Of a DNA stretch of 64,000 nt, positions 17,930 through 26,829 are shown in pieces. The translations under genes and the position numbers were made by a program. The notes beneath the pieces are model-generated. The model worked only from the letters and a program-made list of their open reading frames with translations, was not told where the DNA came from and did no database searches. This DNA is from Cyanidium caldarium (taxonomy: Eukaryota > Rhodophyta > Bangiophyceae > Cyanidiales > Cyanidiaceae): positions 372,001 to 436,000 of the forward strand of contig JANCYW010000007.1 in assembly GCA_026184775.1 (NCBI GenBank). Reading direction: 5' to 3'. How positions within the stretch are numbered: the stretch's first letter is position 1; each line of letters opens with the position of its first letter.

Positions 17930-19485
17930 CCGCGGTACCGCGGATAGAGGCAGACGTCGCGTACGTGCGCGACGCCGAGCATGTAGCAGCAGAACCGCTC
18001 CAACCCCAGACCGTAGCCACCGTGGGGGCAGCTGCCAAACTTGCGCTGGTCCGTGTACCAGTAGTAGGCGCTGGCGTCCATCTTTTCCCGCTCATACGCC
18101 TTCACCAGTTCGTCGTGGTCCCACATGCGCATGCTGCCGCCGACGATCTCGCCGACGCCCGGCATGAGCAGGTCGACGCTCTCGGTGAGGTCGGGATCGT
18201 CGGCACACGGTTGCATGTAGAACGATTTCAGGTAAATTGGAAAGCGACACAGCAAGATCGGCTCGCCGATCATATCGGTCATGCGGCGCTCGGGCGCCTC
18301 GGGAATGTCGTCGCCAAACTCGAACGGCGTCCGGCTCTCCTCGTCCTTGTAGATGCGATGTTGGCGGCAAAACTCGATGGCGTCCGCATAATCCATGCGC
18401 TTGAACGGTCGCTTGGGCGGCGCCGCGTTTGGATTCAGTTCGCGGAACAGCTCCCCGCCGCGGTGAATCACCCGCGCGTACACGTCGCACACCAGCTCCT
18501 CGATGGCCTGCAGCAGCTGTGCGAACGTGATAAACGGCATCTCCGCCTCCAGGTGGTGAAACTCGGCCAGATGCCGCCGGGTGCTACTCTTTTCCGCCCG
18601 GTACGACGGCAGAATGCAGAAACAATCGCCCACCGCCGGTATGGCCGTCTCCAGGTACATCTGGCTGCTCTGCGTGAGGTATGCCTGTTCGCCAAAATAG
18701 TCCAGCGGGAACAGCGTGCTGCCGCCCTCGCACATGGTGTTCACGATAGTGGGCGGGGCCAGCTCCACGTAACCGCGGTCAAAGTAGTGCTCGCGGAAGC
18801 ACTGCGTGATGATGGAGCGCATCTTCAGCACGCTGGACGTGTGCCGGCCGCGGATCACCAGATGGCGATGCGTCAGCAGCACGTCCGGGTTGGACTCGTG
18901 CGTGAGGATCATTTCGATGTCGCGGTGCGACGGCCCGATGATACACCAGTAGTCGGCGTGCAACTCCAGACCGCCTTTGGCGCGCGCGTCCTCGCGCAAC
19001 GTGCCCCACAGGCGTACCGATGCCTCGCGGAACAGGGTGATGGCCTCGACGGTCATGCACAGCTTGTCGGTGAGCACACACTGCAGAAAACCGGTTCCGT
19101 CGCGCAGATCCAAAAACGCCAGCTTCTTGCTCTCGAATCGGATGTTGTGTACCCAGCCCTGCACCAGCACCCGGCGGCCGATCCACTCCGCCGCCTCGCT
19201 CGCGAAGACGTCGCGCAGCTGGCACGACTGCGGCGGCGGCAGTCGCGGATCCAGCTCGATGTGGATCCGTCGGGCCTCTTCCAGTCGTCGTTGTTGTTGC
19301 AGTTCCGCATCGGCTTCCAGTTCGACGGCTTTGGCGGCCTTGCGCTCTGCCAGCGCCGCCAGCTTCTGCATCTTCTTCAGCCGCGCTTTGGGCAGCGCCT
19401 GCCGCTCCTCCTCCGACATGGCCAGGAAGTCTTCCAGCCGAAGGTTGGAAAAGTCGCGCGATGAAGTTTCCGCCTCGTCCGCCAT
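17914..19485 (-). CDS. NARS1: Asparaginyl-tRNA synthetase, cytosolic type
   Basis: This class II synthetase charges tRNA-Asn for cytosolic translation. The 523-aa product has a Lys/Ala/Glu-rich helical N-terminus and an OB-fold anticodon-binding domain (VLVQGWVHNIRFESKKLAFLD). The catalytic core carries class II motif 2 (SYRAEKSSTRRHLAEFHHLE) and motif 3 (GGYGLGLERFCCYMLG), and the typical CLYPRYRGRLTP terminus follows. It is complete. The last codons, GGA CGG CTA ACG CCG TGA, lie across the border of the Fanzor element and differ from the displaced copy at 13829, yet encode nearly the same peptide. Its 3' end now faces the Fanzor gene, with only 72 bp between stops. The 3' UTR must therefore come from the element, and a Fanzor guide RNA reading outward would be antisense to this gene. 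Confidence 0.96.
   Translation of the reverse strand: MADEAETSSRDFSNLRLEDFLAMSEEERQALPKARLKKMQKLAALAERKAAKAVELEADAELQQQRRLEEARRIHIELDPRLPPPQSCQLRDVFASEAAEWIGRRVLVQGWVHNIRFESKKLAFLDLRDGTGFLQCVLTDKLCMTVEAITLFREASVRLWGTLREDARAKGGLELHADYWCIIGPSHRDIEMILTHESNPDVLLTHRHLVIRGRHTSSVLKMRSIITQCFREHYFDRGYVELAPPTIVNTMCEGGSTLFPLDYFGEQAYLTQSSQMYLETAIPAVGDCFCILPSYRAEKSSTRRHLAEFHHLEAEMPFITFAQLLQAIEELVCDVYARVIHRGGELFRELNPNAAPPKRPFKRMDYADAIEFCRQHRIYKDEESRTPFEFGDDIPEAPERRMTDMIGEPILLCRFPIYLKSFYMQPCADDPDLTESVDLLMPGVGEIVGGSMRMWDHDELVKAYEREKMDASAYYWYTDQRKFGSCPHGGYGLGLERFCCYMLGVAHVRDVCLYPRYRGRLTP
17916..17929. repeat. Border hairpin that is also the AsnRS tail
   Basis: ACGGC (17916-17920), GTTA loop, GCCGT (17925-17929). 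The same bases read on the minus strand are the codons for the last AsnRS residues. The displaced original tail near 13829-13844 does not form this stem. Confidence 0.8.
17930..18225. repeat. 296-bp direct repeat, proximal copy (inside intact AsnRS)
   Basis: This is the partner of 13845-14140, with no mismatch seen. It begins with the palindrome CCGCGGTACCGCGG at 17930-17943, directly at the element border, and ends inside the AsnRS coding region with no visible feature there. Confidence 0.95.
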
Positions 19486-19662
19486 GAGCCGCTAGGAGAA
19501 GAGGCGGGAGATGAGGGGCGTCGTCGTCTCGATGCGTAGTCAGGGGCGCCGCGGCAGAGGAGCGCAAACCGCGGAGGTGCCGCGGCAGGGGAACGCGAAT
19601 CCGTCTGACTCGACGTGCGCGACATGCATCCAGGAGTTTGCAGCTACCCGAGGTGCTCGCAT

Positions 19663-20559
19663 TTACAGGTTGGACAAGTTAAAGGCGCTGGCAGTGAGTT
19701 GGGCCGCACTGCGGATGACTCGGTTGCGCCGCAACCGCGCCCAGAGGGTGTCTCGGAGGGACAACTCGGACGACGGCCGATGGCGTCGCCAGTATCGGTA
19801 CAGCAGGAATGCTCCGACGAGGCCCGCAGTGGCATACGCCAGCACATCGGCCGCCATGTCGGGATCATGGCGGAGTCGCTGCATAAGAGCACTCACCGGC
19901 GAATGTCTCGTCGCAGTGCTCGCCGGCGTTGCCTCACCATCGGCTGTGCTATGGGTGTCGGTTGTGTCTCGTTCGATATCCCGTTGCAGATGCATCACCC
20001 GCCTCTGCATCTCGGCAAGCCGTTGCTCGCTGAGCCATTCTGCTGCCGACGCTAGCACGCGCTTCACCTGATCCAGATGGGCGATGCCCCATTCGTGCCG
20101 CCTCGTCGCGTCATCCCCCGGCAACGCGTCTCCCAGCAGCAGACCCTCGATCCACACGTCCAGCACCAACGCCGACACTTGCTCGCGACTCCACTCCATT
20201 GCAATATAATCACGTTGAAGTTGCGGCCAAGCTGCCGCCATCCGCTCGCAGGCGCGTTTCGCAGCACCGCCACTCACCAGCACGCTCAGGCAGCAGCGCA
20301 CCGCCTCCGGCCGGTGCCACGCCAATCCCAACTTGCCAGTCTGCACGTCCGTCGTTAGTGCCGACTCGGCCACGCGCTGCGCCTCCTCCAGTCGGTCCAA
20401 TTCGCACAGCGCCTGCACTTCGACGCCCAGCAGGGCGGTTCTCTCGGCGGCGCTCCTCTCCGCGTTGGATTCCAAGCGACACACGTCCAACGCGTCCGAG
20501 TAGTCGCCCGAGAGCAATAGTCGCCGGGCGTCGTCCAGCATATTGGCTGAATGCTTCAT
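19663..20559 (-). CDS. Putative tail-anchored protein with TPR-like helical domain
   Basis: This 298-aa protein is not firmly recognised. Residues 1-180 are predicted all-helical with TPR-like spacing (ARRLLLSGDYSDALDVC, ALCELDRLEEAQRVAESAL). An Arg/Gln-rich helix and a short polar linker follow. A single hydrophobic segment near the C-terminus (VLAYATAGLVGAFLLYRYW) is followed by a basic luminal or matrix tail. A helical cytosolic domain plus a C-terminal anchor is the layout of peroxisomal PEX26/PEX15/APEM9 proteins and of some mitochondrial outer-membrane proteins. PEX26-like is a guess from topology, not from motifs. It lies between AsnRS and ELP3 on the same strand. Confidence 0.65.
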   Translation of the reverse strand: MKHSANMLDDARRLLLSGDYSDALDVCRLESNAERSAAERTALLGVEVQALCELDRLEEAQRVAESALTTDVQTGKLGLAWHRPEAVRCCLSVLVSGGAAKRACERMAAAWPQLQRDYIAMEWSREQVSALVLDVWIEGLLLGDALPGDDATRRHEWGIAHLDQVKRVLASAAEWLSEQRLAEMQRRVMHLQRDIERDTTDTHSTADGEATPASTATRHSPVSALMQRLRHDPDMAADVLAYATAGLVGAFLLYRYWRRHRPSSELSLRDTLWARLRRNRVIRSAAQLTASAFNLSNL

Positions 20560-20767
20560 GGGTGCAAGCGGCCCGGTTGCCGATCCTCAAGCCGGAACAC
20601 GAATCCGAAACGTGCGGCGTCCGCCCAGGGCGGTCTGCGTGTCGGGATTTTTTCCGCCACCCATCCGACGGGTGACCCGAATGCTTCACCCAGCGCAAGC
20701 ACCTGTCTCCATCCTTATTGACACCCGCGTCCCTTTTCCTAGACAACGCTCATCGCACGCGCTGCCT

Positions 20768-22405
20768 TTACAACTGTTTCACCATGTACGGCCCCTCCAA
20801 CGCGTAGCCCAGCTTGCGGTAATAGCCGCGCGTGCCCACTCCGGAGATGACCGCCACCTTGCGGCTGCCGTGCTCGTCGCGGGCGATGCGCTCGGCCTCC
20901 TCCATGAGCAGCGTGCCAAAGCCGCGGTGCTGAAACAGCGTCGGGTCGCGCTCGTGCACCGGAACCACGGTGCCGTACACGTGCAGCTCCCGCACCATCG
21001 AGCAGTGCGGCTCCAGGGCGCTCGGTTCCGCCGCGGCGCACAGCTCCAACCGGTACGTCTGCTCGGCGGAGAGTCGACGTAATCGCAACAGACCCACCAG
21101 AATGTCCTGCTGCGGATCCTCATACGACAGAAACGTCTCCCAGCCGCCGTTGGCCACATAGTCGCGCCGCACCAGTTCCACCTGCCCCGGCCGCACCGCG
21201 TGGTGGATCTCGCGGATGCCCACTTCTCGCGTGCGCACATCGCGACACGGTAGACCGAGCTCCCGCATGCGCGCCAACACCAGCTCGCGCAGATTGCCAA
21301 ACTGCACGCCGCTGGTCACCAGGGGCATGGGGATGTCGCGCTGCACCCGGTACACCCGCACCCAGGGCGGCACCAGCGACATCAACTCGGCCACGTGATC
21401 CACCAGCTCCAGCGGCGGCATGCTGCGGTACTTGCCGGCGCGCCACAGCTCGTACAGACCGGTGTTAGCCAGCGTGAGCGTCGGATAGATCTTGAGGCCG
21501 TCGGAACGGAACGCCGGGTTGTCAAAAAACTCCCGAAAACACTCCACGTCGCGCTCGCGGTCCATGTCCGGCAGGTTGGGCATCAGATGCGCCACGATCT
21601 TGTAGCCGGCATCTTTGGCCACGTGGAAGCAGTCGGCCACCGCTTGCACCGTGTGTCCGCGGTTGGTCAACACCGCAATGTCCTCGTACACGCTCTGCAC
21701 CCCGATCTCCAGCCGCGTGCAGCCGTACGCCAACATCGCGTCCAGATGCGGCCGCTGACAGTAGTCCGGGCGCGTCTCAATGGTCAGCCCGATGCACTTG
21801 AGGCGCGCGCTGCGCTCGCCGTATCGCACCGCCTCGGCAACACTGGCCGATCCGTGTCCCGACAGCGCATCGTGCAGGTTGCGGATGAACCAGTCGCGAT
21901 AATCGGCTGGCAGGCTCATAAAGGTGCCGCCCTGCAACACAAACTCCACCTTATCGGCGTGATGGCCGAGCTGCTGCAACTGCTCCACCCGCGAACGCAC
22001 CTGCACATACGGGTCGTAGCGAGCGCGTATGGCCCGCATGCTGGTCGGCTCAAAGCCGGTGTACGACTGCGACGAGTAGGGAAAGGCCGAGTCCGGTCCG
22101 CCCGGGCAGTAGATGCACACGCTGCCGGTGGTGTAAATGTGCGGGCAGCGGTGCGGCTTGGACATGACCGCCACGATGACAATACCCGACGAAGATCGCA
22201 CCGGCTTGACGCGCAGTTTCGGCGCCAGAGCGTCTTTGTAGGCTGGCGGCACCGCTGCCAGGATGTCCATCAGCTTGGGCACGCTGGTCAGGCGGTGCCG
22301 CTTGGCCGCCTCATTCTTCAGTCGCTCCAATGACACCGGCCGGTTGTCCTCGTAAGCTTGAATGAGAGACTGGACGATATCGCGCACTGCCCGTGCTTGC
22401 TCCAT
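20768..22405 (-). CDS. ELP3: Elongator complex protein 3 (tRNA uridine-modifying radical SAM/acetyltransferase)
   Basis: Elp3 is the catalytic Elongator subunit. It installs the carboxymethyl group at the C5 of wobble uridines in cytosolic tRNAs. The 545-aa product has the radical SAM cluster motif C87-x9-C97-x2-C100 ([17 protein letters not shown]), the SAM-binding barrel ([33 protein letters not shown]) and a C-terminal GNAT acetyltransferase domain. That domain includes [17 protein letters not shown] and ends [19 protein letters not shown]. Length and domain order match Elp3 from yeast to human. The start at 22405 gives the usual N-terminus; the frame is open to 22588 without family similarity. 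It is divergent from SGF11, about 230 bp between starts, and this gap carries a perfect 10-bp hairpin. Confidence 0.97.
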   Translation of the reverse strand: MEQARAVRDIVQSLIQAYEDNRPVSLERLKNEAAKRHRLTSVPKLMDILAAVPPAYKDALAPKLRVKPVRSSSGIVIVAVMSKPHRCPHIYTTGSVCIYCPGGPDSAFPYSSQSYTGFEPTSMRAIRARYDPYVQVRSRVEQLQQLGHHADKVEFVLQGGTFMSLPADYRDWFIRNLHDALSGHGSASVAEAVRYGERSARLKCIGLTIETRPDYCQRPHLDAMLAYGCTRLEIGVQSVYEDIAVLTNRGHTVQAVADCFHVAKDAGYKIVAHLMPNLPDMDRERDVECFREFFDNPAFRSDGLKIYPTLTLANTGLYELWRAGKYRSMPPLELVDHVAELMSLVPPWVRVYRVQRDIPMPLVTSGVQFGNLRELVLARMRELGLPCRDVRTREVGIREIHHAVRPGQVELVRRDYVANGGWETFLSYEDPQQDILVGLLRLRRLSAEQTYRLELCAAAEPSALEPHCSMVRELHVYGTVVPVHERDPTLFQHRGFGTLLMEEAERIARDEHGSRKVAVISGVGTRGYYRKLGYALEGPYMVKQL

Positions 22406-22500
22406 AAGCGGCCTACTCTCACCAACGTGTAACCCGATGGTGTCGTGAGCACCAGGCGCCTGCGAACGTCTCGCGGTGGCGCACGAGACCGGTGTGTTCG

Positions 22501-22528
22501 CTCGGCGGTGGAACTGCACACCGCCGAG
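22501..22528. promoter_or_regulatory. Perfect 10-bp inverted repeat between ELP3 and SGF11
   Basis: CTCGGCGGTG (22501-22510) and CACCGCCGAG (22519-22528) are exact reverse complements separated by 8 bases. It lies in the ELP3/SGF11 divergent spacer and would be in the ELP3 5' UTR if transcription starts upstream. It could be an mRNA hairpin or a palindromic operator. Confidence 0.6.
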
Positions 22529-22634
22529 CCGATTATGTAAACCGGGAAGGGAAGTGGTCACGTTGCCACCACTCGATTGAGAAGACATCCATTAGACTAG
22601 GCTGTTCTGACTCGAGACGGTCGAGCACTGCGCC

Positions 22635-23645
22635 ATGGCACCGCGGAGAAAGACGAGGCGCTCGGGTAGGCGCGGACGACCGCCCGCGTCGCGGGAACCG
22701 ACGGAAGCAGTGGAAGTGGGTTTCCATGGGCCGGACGCCGCCAGCGACTCGGACGAAAACTCGGAAGACAAGAATGAAGTGCTGGCAGAGCAGCCGGCGG
22801 AGGAAGAGAGAGCGCCACCGCCTCTCCCGGTGCGACGACGAGGGCGGCCGCCGCGCGCGGGTGGCCCGGCGACGCGAGACCGACCGCTGCTCCATGCGGA
22901 CGAGCTGCAGCAGCACCGCAACGGCCGGCGCGAGGATCATCCGGACGAGCCGGTAGGGGAGAGTATGGTGGACGAGGAGGCCGTGAAAGGCAAACTGACC
23001 GATATTCTGGCGCGGCTGGATGAAGAGGGGCATGGGGCGCGCGTGGACCCGACGCCCAGCATGTCCGCGCGCTTACACCTGACGCTCGGTGTGTACGGCG
23101 AGCTGCTCGACGCGGCAATGCAGGAGGCGTGTCGGGAGGCGCATCGGGAGGAGATCGTACGCGGATGCATGCAGGACACGGTGTGGGAGCGGCCGCGGGG
23201 GTGTGCCTTGCGCGACATGGCGCCGGCCCCGATGGCGGCCACGGAGAACAAACCGTCCGCCGGTCGCGGCGGTGCCCGCGAGGTGGTGCTCACCTGCTCC
23301 CATTGCAATTCATCGGTGGCAGTGTCGCGATACGCGCCACACTTGGAAAGATGCGTCGGCAAGGGCGGGCGCCAGAGTTCGCGCGCAGCGACGGTACGCC
23401 TGCGGAATCACGCACAGAGCAACGGGCCGCTGCAACGAGTCGATGAAGGTGGCGAGGCACGGGAGGGAGATTGGAGAATGCCCGATAGCAACGGAGACAG
23501 AGAGGCGGCTGAGGAGGAGGAGACATCGAGCGCTGCCAGCGATAACGACGGCGATTTTGAAGAGACGCCGCGGCCGTCAAACGTAACCAAGCGCACGCGA
23601 ACAGCCGCAGTACCGCTGCGCAAGTCGAATCGACCAGCGCGATGA
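22635..23645 (+). CDS. SGF11: SAGA deubiquitinase-module subunit SGF11/ATXN7L3-like
   Basis: SGF11 helps activate the Ubp8/USP22 deubiquitinase, which removes ubiquitin from H2B in the SAGA complex. The diagnostic part is the single zinc finger around residues 215-240: CSHCNSSVAVSRYAPHLERC, with the C-x2-C...H-x3-C spacing, followed by GKGGRQSSR. An upstream helix (YGELLDAAMQEACREAHREE) corresponds to the Sgf11 N-terminal helix that packs on Sgf73/Ubp8. The protein is 336 aa, longer than yeast Sgf11. The N-terminal extension has two AT-hook-like motifs (RRGRPPAS and RRGRPPRAG), and the C-terminal tail is acidic then basic and low in complexity. AT-hooks would allow direct DNA contact; that role is inference. 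It diverges from ELP3. Confidence 0.85.
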   Translation: MAPRRKTRRSGRRGRPPASREPTEAVEVGFHGPDAASDSDENSEDKNEVLAEQPAEEERAPPPLPVRRRGRPPRAGGPATRDRPLLHADELQQHRNGRREDHPDEPVGESMVDEEAVKGKLTDILARLDEEGHGARVDPTPSMSARLHLTLGVYGELLDAAMQEACREAHREEIVRGCMQDTVWERPRGCALRDMAPAPMAATENKPSAGRGGAREVVLTCSHCNSSVAVSRYAPHLERCVGKGGRQSSRAATVRLRNHAQSNGPLQRVDEGGEAREGDWRMPDSNGDREAAEEEETSSAASDNDGDFEETPRPSNVTKRTRTAAVPLRKSNRPAR

Positions 23646-23849
23646 CTCTTGGGGGAATAGGCGGTGTACTGCAGAGGCACGAAAGACGAGCTGTTTATGG
23701 GTGGACATGCTGTGCGGCTCTGTGTGCCCGGTTCGACCGTCGTGTCCGGAGCATTCGGCGCGCGCCCTATTCCCGCACCGTTTCTCTCGTCGTCGTCGCT
23801 TTCTGCACACGCTCCAGCGTGTGATCCCGCGCCCTCCACCCGGAGCTTC

Positions 23850-24665
23850 ATGTTCATCGCGACGAGCAACACCGCGCGGTTTCGCCATCACACTGCGCGG
23901 CACGTGTCGCTTACGGACGTTCACACAGACTCTGCACAGGCACCACTCAGCTGTCACGCTCCGGCAAACCGCGCGGGTGTCCGCCGCGACCGCCGCTTTC
24001 CCGCACTCCGCCTGAGCGCCTCCACGCCTTCCCCCTCCACGCCCTCCTCCCGACTCGACACCGCCCTCCACACCCATCCGAGTGGATTCGAAAGCTGTGC
24101 CTTCCTCTCGTGGAGTGATGTGGAACGCCTCACCATGCTCTTGGCGGATCGGGTGTGGCAAGCGGTGGAGGCGAGCGGCGAGGCGTGCCATCGCTCCGGA
24201 TCGCGCCCGCGCGTCCCGTACGATGTGCTCATGGGCATCACCCGCGGCGGTTTGATACCCTGCGCCCTCCTCTCCCAGCGGTTCGAGCTGCGCAGCATAT
24301 TGACGGCGTCGGTGTTCTTCTACGACGACCGGGGCGAGACGTTTTACGGCCTGACCGAGCCGCGCACGCTCACCTTTCCGGACGCGCAGCTCATCGAGGG
24401 CAAGCGGGTGCTGGTGGTAGACGACGTGTTTGACACCGGGCGGACGGCGCGCGCCGTGCGTACCCGCTGTGAGCGCGCCGGAGCGCGTTCGGTGGATGTA
24501 GCGGTGTTGCATTACAAGCCGGACAACAACCGCTTCGGCGACGCGGAGGCACCCCGTTATTTCGCGCAACAGGTAGCGGGATCGGAGTGGATCGTATACC
24601 CGTGGGAGAATCTGAGTCCGGCGGGCATCGAACGACGACTGGCCAGTCCTGGGCCCGACGCGTAG
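23850..24665 (+). CDS. Type I phosphoribosyltransferase (xanthine/hypoxanthine PRT-like)
   Basis: Type I PRTases transfer ribose 5-phosphate from PRPP to a base, or act as regulators. The 271-aa product has an ~85-residue Ser/Thr/Arg-rich N-terminus, suggestive of a transit peptide. The compact PRTase fold follows: DVLMGITRGGLIPCALLSQ, a flexible-loop region, and the PRPP-binding motif VLVVDDVFDTGRTA. The C-terminal hood contains EWIVYPWE, resembling microbial xanthine/guanine PRTases and yeast Xpt1. The base is not predictable with certainty. The frame is open from 23664, so a longer product is possible. It converges with BRAP2 across 40 bp. Confidence 0.82.
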   Translation: MFIATSNTARFRHHTARHVSLTDVHTDSAQAPLSCHAPANRAGVRRDRRFPALRLSASTPSPSTPSSRLDTALHTHPSGFESCAFLSWSDVERLTMLLADRVWQAVEASGEACHRSGSRPRVPYDVLMGITRGGLIPCALLSQRFELRSILTASVFFYDDRGETFYGLTEPRTLTFPDAQLIEGKRVLVVDDVFDTGRTARAVRTRCERAGARSVDVAVLHYKPDNNRFGDAEAPRYFAQQVAGSEWIVYPWENLSPAGIERRLASPGPDA

Positions 24666-24705
24666 GCGGGGCAGGAATGCGCGGCGCCGGGCGTCACGGC
24701 ACGTC

Positions 24706-26829
24706 TCATCGCTTGCGTCCACGATGCACCACCAGGGAGACATTGGCGGTACTGCCGGGAGCACTCCGAATGGCGCGCTCCGCTTGCGTCTGCGCCTGGA
24801 GGTGGTGCATCAGGTCGCGCACTTGTTCGCGCAAGTCATCGCCCTCGTCTTGCAGACGCTTCACTTGCGCACGGTAATCCTGGACGTCGCGCAAGAGGCG
24901 CCGGTTGAGGGCGTGCAGGCGTTGCAGCTGGGTGCACGCTGACGGGTCGTCGCCATCGCCGCTGCCGGCCGGTCTGTCGGAGCGCATATCCGGCGGCTCC
25001 TGACGCTCGCGCTGCTGCTGCTTCTGCAATCGATAAATCTGTTGCTGCTGTCGATGCAGCTGCAGCTCCAGTTCGCGCACGCGCTGCGCCCAGTTGGCTT
25101 TCGCGGCGGCGGCCTTGTCCTCGTACCATATCCGCTGCGACTCCAGCTGCGACGCCAGCAACAGCTCGTACTCTTGCGACACCGAATCCACCTTGCTGGC
25201 AATGGTGGCCGCCAACATGTGTGCCTGCTCCTCCTCCAGGTCGGGCTCGCTTGTGGTCGGGTCGCGACGGCCGTTCACCATGCTGCTTGCGGCGTGCGCA
25301 TCGGGCGATGCCGACGGCCGTAGCGGCCGCCGGACAGTCTCCTCCGATAACCGAGCCGCATGCAGTCCGGCGCGCTCGGAGACCGCGGCTGTCGTCGAGG
25401 TGGTCGCCGCGCCTGCCAATACAGGCATTCCCCGGACGTTCGAGGCGTGTTCCATAGCGGCCTGTTTCCCGTCCAGGTGATCCATCACCACCCGGTGCAC
25501 GTACTGGTCGCCGCTGTAATCCCACACACGCTGGGTGTCTAGCTCCACACTAAACACGTGATGCGTGCGCTTATAATGGGCGAGCGCGTGATGCTGCACG
25601 TACCGGCCACAGCCGACGTGGCCACACACCAGACACATCCACAGCTGTTCGGTGGTGCCGCACACGCTGCATGCCGTGATGGCCGGCTCCACCGACGGCA
25701 GCGTGTATCGGCACACCGGACAGGACGGGTCCGCCCAGCGCGCCAGGCACTTGGAGTGCAGCTCGTGGTTGCACAGCGAGGTGGTGATGGACTCCAGGTC
25801 AAGCCGGTCCAAGCACACGGGACACGTGGGCCATTCGTGCGCTTGCGGTCCCGGTTCAAGCGCTTCCGATGAAGATAGGTCTCTGCCATCCGTACGGGCA
25901 GCTGGGGTGTTGCCTCGGCGGCTGCTGGATACCTCACCGCTTTCGCTTTTGTCGTCCTGCCCTCCGGCGGCGAACGACGCCTCGAATCGCCGTCGCTGTT
26001 TCTCCTCGCAGCAAAACTGCACGCCGGCCACCGGCAACACCCGGCATACGTCATCGCCGAGGGCGGCGCAGAACTTGCGTCCGTCGTACTCGGCGCTGAA
26101 GAGTATCGCGTCGTCGGCACAGCGGAAGCGCAGCAGCGCCATGTAGCGGTGCGGATGGACGGCATCACATAAAATGCGCATGCGGCGGATGCGGCTCGCG
26201 AACGGCGCCACAAAATGCGCCAGGTCGCCCGGCGCCATGTACGACGGCACCGCCAGCACGCCCACCACGGTGGTGTTGCCGAACGCACGCGATGCCACCG
26301 CCAACCGTCGGCCAAACGCTGCCGACGAGGAAACCGTGGAGCTGTGTCCATTGGAGGCCATAGCGGAATGAGCGTCTAGGGAGCACGGCCCCGATTTGGT
26401 AGCGGCAGTATCCTCCGACGCCGACGGCGTCGCGTCTTGCTCCGCACCCGTGGCTGCCGATTTGGCCTGCAGGATGGCCCGCGCCACCTCGTCTCCGTTA
26501 CTGAGGTTGTCGGTTGGCGCCGGCTTGCTCTCCCGTAACGCTGCCGCCGCCGCGTCCCCGCGTCGCCCGTCGGTCGCCGCCTCCACGATCCGGTACAGGT
26601 GCACTTTGCCGGTGATGATTTCCGAAGGTATCGCCGGGTTACCAGCGCGGAAATTCACCCAACGAGTCTCCAGCCGAGGTGTGGCCGTGTTGACGCCCTC
26701 AGAGAGCGACTGGAGCGCGCCGCTCCACCAGGTATACGCGTAAGGCGACGAGGGCCCCTCGTCTGAGGGTGATTCGCCGGGGCGCGAGCGCTCGCGCTTG
26801 TCTGCGACGTCCACGCGCACCTGGAACAT
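24706..26829 (-). CDS. BRAP: BRAP2-type RING/UBP-zinc-finger ubiquitin ligase
   Basis: BRAP2 proteins are E3 ligases that bind ubiquitin and act as cytoplasmic adaptors (in animals, in Ras-MAPK signalling and nuclear-import retention). The 707-aa product shows the family order. First is an N-terminal RRM-like BRAP2 domain (VVGVLAVPSYMAPGDLAHFV through MALLRFRCADDA). Then come a C3H2C3 RING (CPVCLDRLD...CNHELHSKCLARW...CPVC), a UBP zinc finger (CSVCGTTEQLWMCLVCGHVGCGRY...HHALAHYKRTHHVF) and a long coiled coil rich in Gln, Arg and Leu. An insertion of about 150 low-complexity residues separates the start from the BRAP2 domain. All zinc ligands appear intact. It diverges from the SWIB gene across 338 bp. 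Confidence 0.94.
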   Translation of the reverse strand: MFQVRVDVADKRERSRPGESPSDEGPSSPYAYTWWSGALQSLSEGVNTATPRLETRWVNFRAGNPAIPSEIITGKVHLYRIVEAATDGRRGDAAAAALRESKPAPTDNLSNGDEVARAILQAKSAATGAEQDATPSASEDTAATKSGPCSLDAHSAMASNGHSSTVSSSAAFGRRLAVASRAFGNTTVVGVLAVPSYMAPGDLAHFVAPFASRIRRMRILCDAVHPHRYMALLRFRCADDAILFSAEYDGRKFCAALGDDVCRVLPVAGVQFCCEEKQRRRFEASFAAGGQDDKSESGEVSSSRRGNTPAARTDGRDLSSSEALEPGPQAHEWPTCPVCLDRLDLESITTSLCNHELHSKCLARWADPSCPVCRYTLPSVEPAITACSVCGTTEQLWMCLVCGHVGCGRYVQHHALAHYKRTHHVFSVELDTQRVWDYSGDQYVHRVVMDHLDGKQAAMEHASNVRGMPVLAGAATTSTTAAVSERAGLHAARLSEETVRRPLRPSASPDAHAASSMVNGRRDPTTSEPDLEEEQAHMLAATIASKVDSVSQEYELLLASQLESQRIWYEDKAAAAKANWAQRVRELELQLHRQQQQIYRLQKQQQRERQEPPDMRSDRPAGSGDGDDPSACTQLQRLHALNRRLLRDVQDYRAQVKRLQDEGDDLREQVRDLMHHLQAQTQAERAIRSAPGSTANVSLVVHRGRKR

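Noticed and set aside
19663-20559. Naming the tail-anchored protein PEX26/APEM9
   Set aside because: Only the topology fits. No sequence motif of that family could be identified, so it is left as unknown.
23577-24764. 395-codon minus-strand frame over the phosphoribosyltransferase
   Set aside because: It is antisense to a clear PRTase domain and has no recognisable protein features.
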